62,000 nt of DNA from positions 282,501 to 344,500 of the forward strand of contig CAUYUJ010014549.1 of the NCBI GenBank assembly GCA_963575745.1, read 5' to 3'. Positions 10,078 through 19,038 of the stretch are shown here, piece after piece (the first letter of the stretch is position 1; the number at the start of each line of letters is the position of its first letter). The notes under the pieces are model-generated. The model made no database searches. It was not told the origin of the DNA and saw only the letters and a program-made list of their open reading frames with translations. A program made the position numbers and the translations under genes. Origin of the DNA: Prorocentrum cordatum (lineage: Eukaryota; Sar; Dinophyceae; Prorocentrales; Prorocentraceae).

Positions 10078-11502
10078 ATGGCGCCGCAGGGCGGACGCCG
10101 CGCGGCCAGCGGAGGTGGAGGCAGCCAACGGGGTCAGCACGGTGGCGATGCTACGGCCCCGCCGTGGAGCTGCGGGGAGTGCCACACCTCCAACTTCGCC
10201 ACGAGGAAGTCCTGCCGCCAGTGCGGAGGAGAGAGGCAGCAGGAGGCGCCATGGCAGCAGCGCCGCCGCGAGCGTGGGGCCAGCAGAGGAGGCCAACGAG
10301 AGGCGAAGCCCAAGGGAGGCCAGCCCTCGCAGGAGCAGACCGCGGCGGCCATTGACAAGGAGCCGCTCGGCATCCTCCCCATGCTGCCGGAGCAGGCCAA
10401 GCTCCACAGCGCATGGGTACCGCCCCCGCAGCAGGCCGCGGGCCTGAAGCAGTACCGCGAGTCGCTCAGGAAGGCGCTCACGGCAGCCGAGGGCAGGGTG
10501 CGTGCCATCCGCGGGCAGGTGGCCCCAGACCCCACGAGGCTGCGCAAGGCGGAGCAGGAGTATGCCGCCATCCACTGCCAGGTGATCCTGTCCAGGGACC
10601 CGGCGACGAGGGCCGACAAGCAGGAGGCCTTCGTGAAGAAGGCGCGCAGGGCGCTAGAGGGCGCCAAGGACGCAGAGCTGGCCGCGCAGCTCAAGATGGC
10701 TGCCGCTGAGGCCGACACCAAGCAGGCGAAGCAGGACCTTGAGCACGCTCAGGTCTTCCTGGAGCAGATGTTGAACATGGCAGACTTCTGCTCGTACCCT
10801 GCGCCGCCGCCGCAGCCGCGGGCGCAGGGCAGGCGCAGTGCATGGCAGAGCCCACCAGCATCAGGGGATGTGGAGGCCGAGGAGCTCTCGTCCTGCCTCG
10901 ACGAAGAGAGTGAGCCACGCCAAGCACGTGACCAGTACGGAGATGGCAATGACGAGGACATGCCATCCACGCCGCGGCCGAGGCAAGAAGTGGCGGAGGT
11001 CGCACAGACGCAGCAGCGCGTGGCCTCACTCGAGAAAGGCATGGCGCAGCTGATGGAGCAGATGATGCAGATCAACTCGAACCTCCTGGCCGCCGCCGCA
11101 CAGGCACCCTCAGCCGCAGCCTCAGCCCAGCAGTTGCAGGCCGCAGCAGCAGTCCCCGTGGCACATGCAGGTGGCAGTGCTATCGCGGCCACCAATGAGA
11201 GGGCCGCTAAGGCAGCCGCAGACAAGCTGGCCCGCGAGCAGGAGAGGGCATCGGCGGAGGCCGAGCGGGACAAGCAGGCGGGCAGGCAGCAGACCAGGCT
11301 GCAGCTTCGACCCGCAGCAGAGGCGGCGACCAAGAAAGAAGGAGGGAGAGAGGAGCGCTCACGCTCACCCGAGGCCAGGCAGCATGCCGGCCCAGGGCTA
11401 GCGGACAGGATGCCAGGAGGGTCTCCCGCCTCCCCAGCTGCAGCGTCTTCGACAGCGTCGATGGCCAGTCCGGCCAGCGCTGCGGCCAGGCCATCCCAGT
11501 GA
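10078..11502 (+). CDS. Element 1 ORF1: RanBP2-type zinc finger and coiled-coil protein
   Basis: A 474-residue protein that probably acts as the nucleic-acid-binding chaperone of the element, by position and composition. Residues 30-55 hold a RanBP2-type finger (Trp-x-Cys-x2-Cys, Asn, then Cys-x2-Cys: WSCGECHTSNF...CRQCG). Residues about 120-240 are Lys/Glu/Ala-rich and likely coiled coil, as is a second Gln/Ala-rich stretch around 320-430. The C-terminus is Ser/Ala/Pro-rich. The ATG at 10078 is the first one after the leader; the frame is also open upstream to 9817, but that part lies in the repeat. The stop is a TGA (11500-11502), and the same frame stays open into ORF2. Confidence 0.8.
   Translation: MAPQGGRRAASGGGGSQRGQHGGDATAPPWSCGECHTSNFATRKSCRQCGGERQQEAPWQQRRRERGASRGGQREAKPKGGQPSQEQTAAAIDKEPLGILPMLPEQAKLHSAWVPPPQQAAGLKQYRESLRKALTAAEGRVRAIRGQVAPDPTRLRKAEQEYAAIHCQVILSRDPATRADKQEAFVKKARRALEGAKDAELAAQLKMAAAEADTKQAKQDLEHAQVFLEQMLNMADFCSYPAPPPQPRAQGRRSAWQSPPASGDVEAEELSSCLDEESEPRQARDQYGDGNDEDMPSTPRPRQEVAEVAQTQQRVASLEKGMAQLMEQMMQINSNLLAAAAQAPSAAASAQQLQAAAAVPVAHAGGSAIAATNERAAKAAADKLAREQERASAEAERDKQAGRQQTRLQLRPAAEAATKKEGGREERSRSPEARQHAGPGLADRMPGGSPASPAAASSTASMASPASAAARPSQ
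11500..11502 (+). promoter_or_regulatory. Single in-frame TGA between ORF1 and ORF2 (candidate readthrough site)
   Basis: ORF1 and ORF2 of element 1 are in the same frame. From 11503 to the RNase H domain at about 11800 there is no further stop. The context is CAG TGA CAA. Element 2 has the same arrangement at 22149-22151 with context GAA TGA CGG. Readthrough or termination-reinitiation is inference; the first ATG of the ORF2 frame is at 11644. Confidence 0.5.
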
Positions 11503-14500
11503 CAAACACGGGGCCTCGCCGAGGACACCCCGCTCCCAGGTGACAGGGAGGGCGGGGCCCCTAGTGATGTCACCCAGCCAGACCTACAAGGGCGGCAGCC
11601 GCGACGCGTGGTGCCGCTGCCAGGCTGTGAGCATGCACTCAGCATGCTACGGGCAGCATGGCCCTTCGACCTCACGGCCCTGGACGAGGGCGTGCTGGGT
11701 CCCTCTCTCCACAGCTCCACCAAGGCGCTCCTGGCGGAATGCTGTGAGGATGCTTTCGCGGCGGTACCAGGCCGAAGAGCATCTCCATTCGGGTATGTCT
11801 CCCTGGACATCTACACAGATGGCTCAGGAGGTGCGGACAAGGGCCACATGCCAGGTCCTCCGTCGTGGGCCTTCACGGTGATCGGGACAGACGAGCAGGG
11901 GCGTATGTCCAACATCGGCTACCTGGGCCAAGCGATGCCGGACCTCGCGGACAAGTTTGCTCAGCCCTCCGTGGCAGCAGAAGTCTGTGCAGCAGCGGCC
12001 GCCGCCATGTGGGTTCTCCAGCTGCACCAGGCAGACCCCTCGGTCCACCTCATGGACACCCCCATGCCGCACATCACCTTCCACTCGGACTGCCTCTACG
12101 TGCTCGACATCGCGGCAGGAGGGGCCTCCCTTGCCACGTATGCCCCGTTCTCCACAGTGTTTGACGGGATGCACAAGCTCTTGCAGGCAGTCACCCACTT
12201 CAGCTGGAAGCATGTCCCGGCGCATGAAGGCAACGGCTGGAACGAGCTGGCAGACACGATTGCCACGTTAGCCAGGGGAGGAGAGATCGAGACAGCGCTC
12301 GACGACAGCTTCTGGGAGCGTGTCCTGGACATGGCGCAGGAGGCGCCATGGCTCTGGCTTGCAGCGGCGCCAGCGCATCTCCAGGCCCAGTATCCCACCC
12401 CAGGTGCTGAAGCTCCCCAGCTGGCTCCGCCGTGCCGCGGGCTGGCAGATTTCCTGCACGACCGCCTGGAGTGCACCGGCACGGGAGGCGCCCAGCAGCT
12501 GCAGCAGGAGGTGAAGCTAAGGGTAGCAGTCGCCAATGTCCTCACGCTCGACCCGAGCAAAGCCAGGACAGGAGGTGGCAAGGCCTTCTCAGGAGTGCTG
12601 CTCCCAGGGCGTGTCCACATGCTCTCGGGCCAGTTCGGGCTTTTCAAGTACCACCTCGTCGGCACGTTGGAGACGAGAGTGCCCAAGTCCTCAGTGCTGA
12701 AGGTAGGCGAGTACCAGATCTTCCACGCGGCGGCGAACTCCAAGGGCCAGTACGGCGTCTCGCTCTGGGTCAACCTGAGGCTGCGCCACCAGGGCGCCCC
12801 GACCCTCGAGGCCAAGCACATCGCAGTCCTGCATCAGGATCCGCGCAGGATGCTCGTCAGCATCCGCTCCAGCCTGCTCAGCATCGACGTGCTGGTGGCC
12901 CATGCGCCCCACAGCAGGACGGCGAAGGAGCTACGAGATCGCTGGTGGCAGCAGACTCACCAGATCCTCAAGCAGCATCGCCCCGAGGGCAAGGTCAACC
13001 TGATCTGCCTGATGGATGCGAACGCCAGGGTCGGCCAGCACACCACGGCTGAAATCGGCAACCACGGTGCCTCCCAGGAGAACGATGCAGGTGCTGCGCT
13101 GAGGCACTTTGCGGCCAAGGTGCCCGTGTGCTTGCCAAGCACCCTGCGCCCGTCCAGAGGAGGGCACCATGCGACCTGGCGCTGCCCGGGGCGTGAAGGC
13201 CAGCGAGGACACGAGCACAGGCTCGACTACGTGTGCATCTCGCCAGGCCTCCTCCAGTACGTGAAAGACCAGGGAGTCAACCACGACATCGAGCTCGCCA
13301 TCTCGCAGCAGGACCACTCCCTAGTGGACCTGATGCTTGAGCTTCCACCGACCGAAGCAGCGCCTCATCCTCCGACTTGGAAAGGAGTCGCTGTGGACAA
13401 GGCCAAGTTCGGAGTTCCCGAATGCAGGATGCAGTTCGAGGAGATGATGGGCACCATCCCGGCCTTCCCCCTGGACATGCATCCCAACGACCACGCCGAC
13501 CAGCTGGACAGGGCAGTCAGGGACGCCGCGGAGAAGGCATTCCCGAAGGACCCAGTGAGGGCCAAGCCTGCGTGGACGTCAACCAAGTCAAGGGATCTCT
13601 GCTCGCTGAGGTGCAAGGGCACCAAGAACGCCAGCAAAGTCCAGTCCAGGTGCCAGGTCTTCATGGTCAGGGTGCTGTTCGCAGCGTGGGCGCTGATGCC
13701 CAAAGGAGACCTCTGGCTCAACCTACGTACGAGGGAGCTCGACTGCTCGGTCCGCCTTGGCCCTACCTGTGCCAGAGTGATGCCGGAGCTTGCTCCTGTC
13801 CTTCAAGGGTACCGTGAGTTGCTGGACGGCACGGCGCTTCTCATGGCCAAGCAGTTCCCGCGGCCACAGAAGTACACTCGTGTGCACAGGCTCCCAGATA
13901 AGCATGGAGGCAGAGTACAATTTCACCAGCAGAAGACCAGCAGGACTGGCCCTACCACGTCATATTCCCAGGAGGATCTTGGCACAGGGCAAGGGAATGG
14001 CACTCATGAAACAGAGCAAGGTGCCGGTCTACATGCACATAAGTTAGGCCCCCTTGACGCCAGGAAGAACGACCACTCCTCCTCCGGTCCCATACTCCGC
14101 CCTTGGCGGGACACGATGAATGGGTTCCACGACCCGTTCGATGACCTGGAGGACGAGGAGGAGGCCCGACCCACTCACATCCAGAGGCAGTGCTTCCCTG
14201 AAGATGGCGTACACCCCGCTGGGCAAGATGCCGATGGGCTCTTGGCGCCCAGGGAGCCGCGGCGGAGCCGCGTGGCCAGCGCGAGCTCAGGAGCAGGGGG
14301 CACTGCCACAGACGGCGCCGCAGTGCCAGTATGCGCAGAGGACCCAGCTGGAGAGGAGGTGCAGCAGGAGGAGTCGAGCAGTCCGACGAGACGAGCCTGC
14401 TCGACGGCATCGGCGGAGTCGACGGCGTCAGGCTCAGGGAGCAGAGCGTCCTCTCCCACCTCAGGTTCAGGGAGCGGCGCCAGCACACCAAGTGGTCCCT

Positions 14501-17500
14501 GCAGGGAGGCCACCTGTGCGTCAAGGGCGGCAACGGCCTCAGCAACTACTCCAGCGTCCCGAGGGGCCTCGTGCTCGGCTACGGGTACGGCCGCACCTTC
14601 AAGGGCCACCTGGACCTTGAGTTCGGCAACAGCCTCGGCGGCCTCTTCAGCATTCCGCAGTGTTTCGGGAGCGGCAAGTGATGCGGCCGCAGCACCAGCC
14701 TCGTTCAGTGCTCTGAGTTCGGCAGCAGCAGAAGGGGATGCCCAGGATTCAATGACATGGGCACGGAGGCCAGCGACTCCAAGCATTACCGCCATCGACC
14801 CTCCACCATCGATGGCAGGCCGCGCTGACTACAGCGACCTGGAGGACCCGGTCAGGGCCCGAGTCCCCCACGATGTGGACTACGTGGGGCGCGCTGGTGG
14901 CAGATGGTGTTTGGACCATAGTGACGGCATGCTGCAACCCAAGCACGACGAGCTCTTGTTAAGTCAAGCCGTCGGGGAAGCATCGGACAACCTGAGAAGG
15001 ACCAACACCAGAAGCAGCCAGTCACCCGCAGCGCAGCAGGGAGAAGCTCAGCAGCCAGCGGACATGTGCGACCCGCCGTGGGAGGCCGCAATCGACGAGG
15101 AGGAAGACCTGAGGGAGCACATGGAGGAGCGCTCCAGCTTCTGGGTCTACAACTTGGCGGAGGCGGAGGGCAGCCACAGGTCATGGAAGCTGTGGTGTGT
15201 ACCCGTCGTCAAGCGTCTCCTACGCCGTCACCCCGCAAGGCTACGCGCCATCCAGGACACCAGGGACGGTGAGGCCAGGCAAATCGACCGCATCGCAGAG
15301 GACATCTGCGAGGCTGCATGGCACAACACGGCCGACCGCAGGGCCGGCATGATCAACTGGATCTGGTGGCAGGACCGCCACGGTGAGCATGACAGCAGGG
15401 ACAGGCTGGTGGCGGAGCACTGGCGCACCCTGGACAACATTCGTGCTGAATTTCGAGGTCTATTGGGAAGGCATGCTCCGCCGGAAGGTACAAGGCGGCG
15501 TAGGCGACTCGAACCAGGTCCACCAGCAGGAGCAGGTGCTGACGAGGGGCGAGGTGAAGCTGATGGAGGCAGCCGCGTTTTGCCGAAGTCAGAGCGGGAC
15601 GCCTCGGTGCTCCTCGAGCCGAGAGCGTCCCAAGTCGTCGCCAATGGTCTGCCGGATGCCTCGATGGGCCACGCTTTGCTAAGGTCAGAACCGCCAGCCC
15701 CGGTGCTCCTCGAACCGAGGGCTGGCTTCACGTCGCCACGGATACCGGATTCGCGCCCAGATGCCAGGATCCAGCATAGAAGGACGTGCTCCCTTCAGCC
15801 GGCCAGGGTGCGCCCAGACGGCCACCTTTTCCTCGAGCCGATGGTATTGAGGCCGACCCAGTTCACCATGAACCTGCTGAACGATGCCGTGTCATCCTGG
15901 ACGGAGCTCCTGCCCGACCTCTTCAGCATGACTACGAGGCTGCTGCAGAAAGCAGCGGCTCTACGTGAGTGGGCCTGGCGAGTCTCCCTGCGCGCAGTTC
16001 AGAGCTCGCTCAAGGATGACGCCAACATGCACTACGCGAGGATCGCAGCCGACATCGGGGACGCATGGAGCAACAGGCAGTCCAAGCGCGCCTACGCCAG
16101 GCTGCGAGGCATGGGGATCGGCTCGGAGAAGAAGCGCATGCAGTCCACCCTGCCCATGGTCCGCAAGTTGGACGGCAGCATGGCACAGGACGTCCATGAA
16201 GCAGGAGATCGGTGGGTCCAGCACTTTGCCTTGGTCGAGTGTGCGGCAGATGTGCCGATCTCGGAGGTTGCGATGTTCGAAGGCTTCTTTGAGGAGCTTC
16301 CGCAGAACCACGTCCTCGAGCTGGCCTGCATCCCCTCGCTCACGGAGCTGGAGAGGGCCCTCCACGTGGCCAAGGACACAGCGGCGGGGGTCGATGGCTT
16401 CCAGGGTCGCTTCTGCAAGGAGTTTGCGAAGCCGCTCGCCAGGGCCTACATGCCGCTACTCACCAAGTTCTCCATCATGGGCGTAGAGCCGGTGCAGTGG
16501 AAGGGGGGCTACTACCGCCACCACCACAAGAAGAGGGCCATCGAGGAGTGCGCCAACCACAGGTGCTTCGCCGTCACCGCGACCATCGGCAAGCGGGCTC
16601 GACACTGCATCCGTGAGCGGCTGTCGCCGCACATGCCCAGACTGGTAGGCCCCAGGCAGTTTGGCGGCATCCAGCGACGGGGCACACAACACGCGCTCAT
16701 ACTCCTACGGCTCCTCCAGGCCACGGCAATGGCCAAGTCGATCACGTATGCCGCCTTCTTCCTAGATGCCAAGGATGCGTTCTACTCGCTTGTGAGGGAG
16801 CTTGTCCTGCACACCACCACGAGCGAGCCCGGCCTCGACGCCATCTCGAAGTCCACGGGTGTGCCCGAGGGCGCGCGCCGACTCCTCAGGCAGACGATTG
16901 GAGGCCCCCCCATCCTGGAGAGAAAGGGTGTGTGTGGGCACCTCCGTGCGCTGATCTCCGAGCAGTACAGGGCCTCCTGGTTTGTGTGCGAAGGCTCCGA
17001 CCACGTCGCCCTGGGCACCAAGTCGTCCATCCCAGGCCAGCCCCTGGCGGACCAGATCTACGAGATAGCGATGGGGGAGATCACCGAGCTCATCGAACAG
17101 CGACTCCATGCTGTAGGGCTAGGCGTCTGGATCATGGGTACAGACTCCAGGTCCCTTGCCGACCAGCTCGACAGCGAGGACGAGTGGCAGGAGCTCCCGT
17201 CTCACAGCGTCGCCTTCGCGGATGACGGCAGCTTCTTCTACCTCGGCGAGGCCAGCGGTGCTGCAGAGGCCCTGGCCATAGCGGGCGGCATCATACTGGA
17301 CGCCTACGCCGAGTATGGCCTGCGGCTCAACCTGGACCCAGGCAAGTCGGAGGCACTCTTCATGTTTGCGGGGAGGGGCTCTAAGGCTGCCAAGCACGAC
17401 GCGTGGCACGTCCGCCAGGGCAGGCTCGCCCTTGTCTCCAAGTACTTCGAGGACCCGTCCGTCAGACTGGTCAACTCCCACGTCCAGCTTGGCACGGTGA

Positions 17501-19038
17501 TCGATGACCACGGCGCCATGTACCCGGAGCTCTACCGCAGGGCACAGACCACTAGCAAGCAGTTGTGCCAACTCAGACGTAAGGTCTGCAGAGAGCCAGG
17601 GGTCCCGAGGGCGGCCAAGATAGAGTTCGCGGATTCCCTCATCCTTGGATCCAGGGCCTACTCCATGGGCAGCTGGTTGGGCCTCACAGTCGCGGAGAGC
17701 AAGTATTTCCACGGTATGATCATGTCAGTCTACAGGGTGGCCACGTCCAGCTCGCCCGTCAGACGGACTGACGAGGAGGAGGGCGGCGAGCTCGAGAAAA
17801 CGCCCGACGCCGCGGACGACCACGTCCTCCTCCGAGCAGGCAGGTCAAGGCCAGCCGACCTCCTGAAGGTCGCCCGCCTCCGCCTGTATGGGGAGCTGCT
17901 CCAATCAGGCCCCCCAGTGGCTTTCGCCCTCATGGCAGGGCTGCTGATGACCCCAGCGCCAGCCAGGCGTCGATCCTGGCCAGCTCTTCTACTGGACGAC
18001 CTGCAGTGGCTCAGGCAGTTCTCCCACGCCTACGATGACCTGCCGCACCCTGCGTTGGATATCAGGCCCTGGGAGAGGAAGATCCGCAGCTCCCACACCA
18101 CCTGGAAGCACAGGCTCAACGACGCGCTGAAGGCAGCGGCGGAGGAGCTTGCCAGGAGGACCCAGGCGCAGGAGGCGGCCCAGCACTTCTTCAAGACGGT
18201 GTGGCCAGCAGGAGTGCCATACTCAGCACGGCCAGGGAGCCCATTCGGACCGCCAGCACATGATGGACCAGCACCAGCACGCGCAGAGGGACCTTCCCAA
18301 AGCGCAGCAGTGTCGGGGTGGAGCTGCCCTTGGTGTGCCAGTGGCTTCAAGAAGCTAAGGGGCCTACGAGTGCACATCTCCAGGGAGCACTGGAGGATGC
18401 AGGACCTGGCGCGCAGGTGGCTGCAAGGGGCAACACAGTGCCCGACCTGCCTGATGCAGTTCGAGGGCGAGCACCACCTGATCGAGCACGCGGCCCATGG
18501 CTCGCCCGGCTGCCTGCTGCAGATCACCATGGCTTGCGTGCCCGTGGACCTGAGAGGCGAGGCCGTGCAAGGGGCGGCCCCGCTCCCGAAGGGGGGCTTC
18601 CGCAAGCGCGTCAACGTGCCGGCGCAGCGAGCAGCAGGACCACACAACCCACGCCTGCAGTGGGAGGACCTGCTGAAGGAGGGTCACTACATGGAGGCGA
18701 AGCACATGGCGGCCACGCTGATCAGATCTGACTACGCGCTGGATGAGAAGGCGGTGAATGTACTCCTTGCTCGTGAAGGGGCCGCCTCGCCAGCAGCCGA
18801 GGAGGAGGACATGCCCTTCGAGCGCTACACGTTGGACCAGTTTCCGACGGGCAAGTACGAGGGCATCGCGACGGAGCAGCTGCCCTGGAGGCCGCGGCGA
18901 AGGGAGGTCTTTGTCCTCAACCTCTTCTGCGGGGTCCGCAGGACAGACGACATCCAGAGACATCCAGGACTGCCTCGAAGCGAGCATCAGCTACGAGCAG
19001 ATCAGCACGACGATTCAGATCGTGGTGCTCAGCATTGA
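11503..19038 (+). CDS. Element 1 ORF2: RNase H, AP endonuclease, reverse transcriptase, C2H2 fingers
   Basis: About 2510 codons open after the TGA; first ATG at 11644. RNase H (about 11795-12280): YTDGSGG, a Glu in AAEVCAA, HSDC, and a HVPAHEGNGWNELAD box. Endonuclease/phosphatase fold (12515-13345): VANVLTL, LETR, HAPHS, MDANA, RLDYV, DHSLVDL. RT (about 15930-17500): FLDAKDAFYS (motif A), PGQPLAD (B), FADD (C, 17215-17226) and LNLDPGKSEALF (D). Two C2H2-like fingers at 18319-18510 (CPWC...H...H, CPTC...H). The linker 14050-15850 is unusually long and low in complexity. The frame then runs into a methyltransferase-like domain but is thrown off by a duplication at 18949-18968 and ends at 19038. 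All catalytic motifs I can see are intact, so this could be a recently active copy. Confidence 0.85.
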   Translation, partial: QTRGLAEDTPLPGDREGGAPSDVTQPDLQGRQPRRVVPLPGCEHALSMLRAAWPFDLTALDEGVLGPSLHSSTKALLAECCEDAFAAVPGRRASPFGYVSLDIYTDGSGGADKGHMPGPPSWAFTVIGTDEQGRMSNIGYLGQAMPDLADKFAQPSVAAEVCAAAAAAMWVLQLHQADPSVHLMDTPMPHITFHSDCLYVLDIAAGGASLATYAPFSTVFDGMHKLLQAVTHFSWKHVPAHEGNGWNELADTIATLARGGEIETALDDSFWERVLDMAQEAPWLWLAAAPAHLQAQYPTPGAEAPQLAPPCRGLADFLHDRLECTGTGGAQQLQQEVKLRVAVANVLTLDPSKARTGGGKAFSGVLLPGRVHMLSGQFGLFKYHLVGTLETRVPKSSVLKVGEYQIFHAAANSKGQYGVSLWVNLRLRHQGAPTLEAKHIAVLHQDPRRMLVSIRSSLLSIDVLVAHAPHSRTAKELRDRWWQQTHQILKQHRPEGKVNLICLMDANARVGQHTTAEIGNHGASQENDAGAALRHFAAKVPVCLPSTLRPSRGGHHATWRCPGREGQRGHEHRLDYVCISPGLLQYVKDQGVNHDIELAISQQDHSLVDLMLELPPTEAAPHPPTWKGVAVDKAKFGVPECRMQFEEMMGTIPAFPLDMHPNDHADQLDRAVRDAAEKAFPKDPVRAKPAWTSTKSRDLCSLRCKGTKNASKVQSRCQVFMVRVLFAAWALMPKGDLWLNLRTRELDCSVRLGPTCARVMPELAPVLQGYRELLDGTALLMAKQFPRPQKYTRVHRLPDKHGGRVQFHQQKTSRTGPTTSYSQEDLGTGQGNGTHETEQGAGLHAHKLGPLDARKNDHSSSGPILRPWRDTMNGFHDPFDDLEDEEEARPTHIQRQCFPEDGVHPAGQDADGLLAPREPRRSRVASASSGAGGTATDGAAVPVCAEDPAGEEVQQEESSSPTRRACSTASAESTASGSGSRASSPTSGSGSGASTPSGPCREATCASRAATASATTPASRGASCSATGTAAPSRATWTLSSATASAASSAFRSVSGAASDAAAAPASFSALSSAAAEGDAQDSMTWARRPATPSITAIDPPPSMAGRADYSDLEDPVRARVPHDVDYVGRAGGRWCLDHSDGMLQPKHDELLLSQAVGEASDNLRRTNTRSSQSPAAQQGEAQQPADMCDPPWEAAIDEEEDLREHMEERSSFWVYNLAEAEGSHRSWKLWCVPVVKRLLRRHPARLRAIQDTRDGEARQIDRIAEDICEAAWHNTADRRAGMINWIWWQDRHGEHDSRDRLVAEHWRTLDNIRAEFRGLLGRHAPPEGTRRRRRLEPGPPAGAGADEGRGEADGGSRVLPKSERDASVLLEPRASQVVANGLPDASMGHALLRSEPPAPVLLEPRAGFTSPRIPDSRPDARIQHRRTCSLQPARVRPDGHLFLEPMVLRPTQFTMNLLNDAVSSWTELLPDLFSMTTRLLQKAAALREWAWRVSLRAVQSSLKDDANMHYARIAADIGDAWSNRQSKRAYARLRGMGIGSEKKRMQSTLPMVRKLDGSMAQDVHEAGDRWVQHFALVECAADVPISEVAMFEGFFEELPQNHVLELACIPSLTELERALHVAKDTAAGVDGFQGRFCKEFAKPLARAYMPLLTKFSIMGVEPVQWKGGYYRHHHKKRAIEECANHRCFAVTATIGKRARHCIRERLSPHMPRLVGPRQFGGIQRRGTQHALILLRLLQATAMAKSITYAAFFLDAKDAFYSLVRELVLHTTTSEPGLDAISKSTGVPEGARRLLRQTIGGPPILERKGVCGHLRALISEQYRASWFVCEGSDHVALGTKSSIPGQPLADQIYEIAMGEITELIEQRLHAVGLGVWIMGTDSRSLADQLDSEDEWQELPSHSVAFADDGSFFYLGEASGAAEALAIAGGIILDAYAEYGLRLNLDPGKSEALFMFAGRGSKAAKHDAWHVRQGRLALVSKYFEDPSVRLVNSHVQLGTVIDDHGAMYPELYRRAQTTSKQLCQLRRKVCREPGVPRAAKIEFADSLILGSRAYSMGSWLGLTVAESKYFHGMIMSVYRVATSSSPVRRTDEEEGGELEKTPDAADDHVLLRAGRSRPADLLKVARLRLYGELLQSGPPVAFALMAGLLMTPAPARRRSWPALLLDDLQWLRQFSHAYDDLPHPALDIRPWERKIRSSHTTWKHRLNDALKAAAEELARRTQAQEAAQHFFKTVWPAGVPYSARPGSPFGPPAHDGPAPARAEGPSQSAAVSGWSCPWCASGFKKLRGLRVHISREHWRMQDLARRWLQGATQCPTCLMQFEGEHHLIEHAAHGSPGCLLQITMACVPVDLRGEAVQGAAPLPKGGFRKRVNVPAQRAAGPHNPRLQWEDLLKEGHYMEAKHMAATLIRSDYALDEKAVNVLLAREGAASPAAEEEDMPFERYTLDQFPTGKYEGIATEQLPWRPRRREVFVLNLFCGVRRTDDIQRHPGLPRSEHQLRADQHDDSDRGAQH
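14050..15850 (+). other. Probable inserted or degenerate segment between endonuclease and RT
   Basis: Element 2 has about 700 bp between endonuclease and RT; element 1 has about 2600 bp. In the ORF2 frame the extra part is Ser/Ala/Thr/Gly-rich (14340-14690). Another plus frame (14331-14681) reads as a more balanced protein with Gly-Tyr-Gly-Tyr and Gly-Gly-His motifs, and the minus strand (14175-14795) is open with an Ala/Glu/Leu-rich, coiled-coil-like reading. A 92-bp direct repeat built on CGGTGCTCCTCGAGCCGAG lies at 15583-15760. I read it as foreign or duplicated DNA that happened to keep the frame open. It could also be a genuine disordered linker. Confidence 0.45.
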
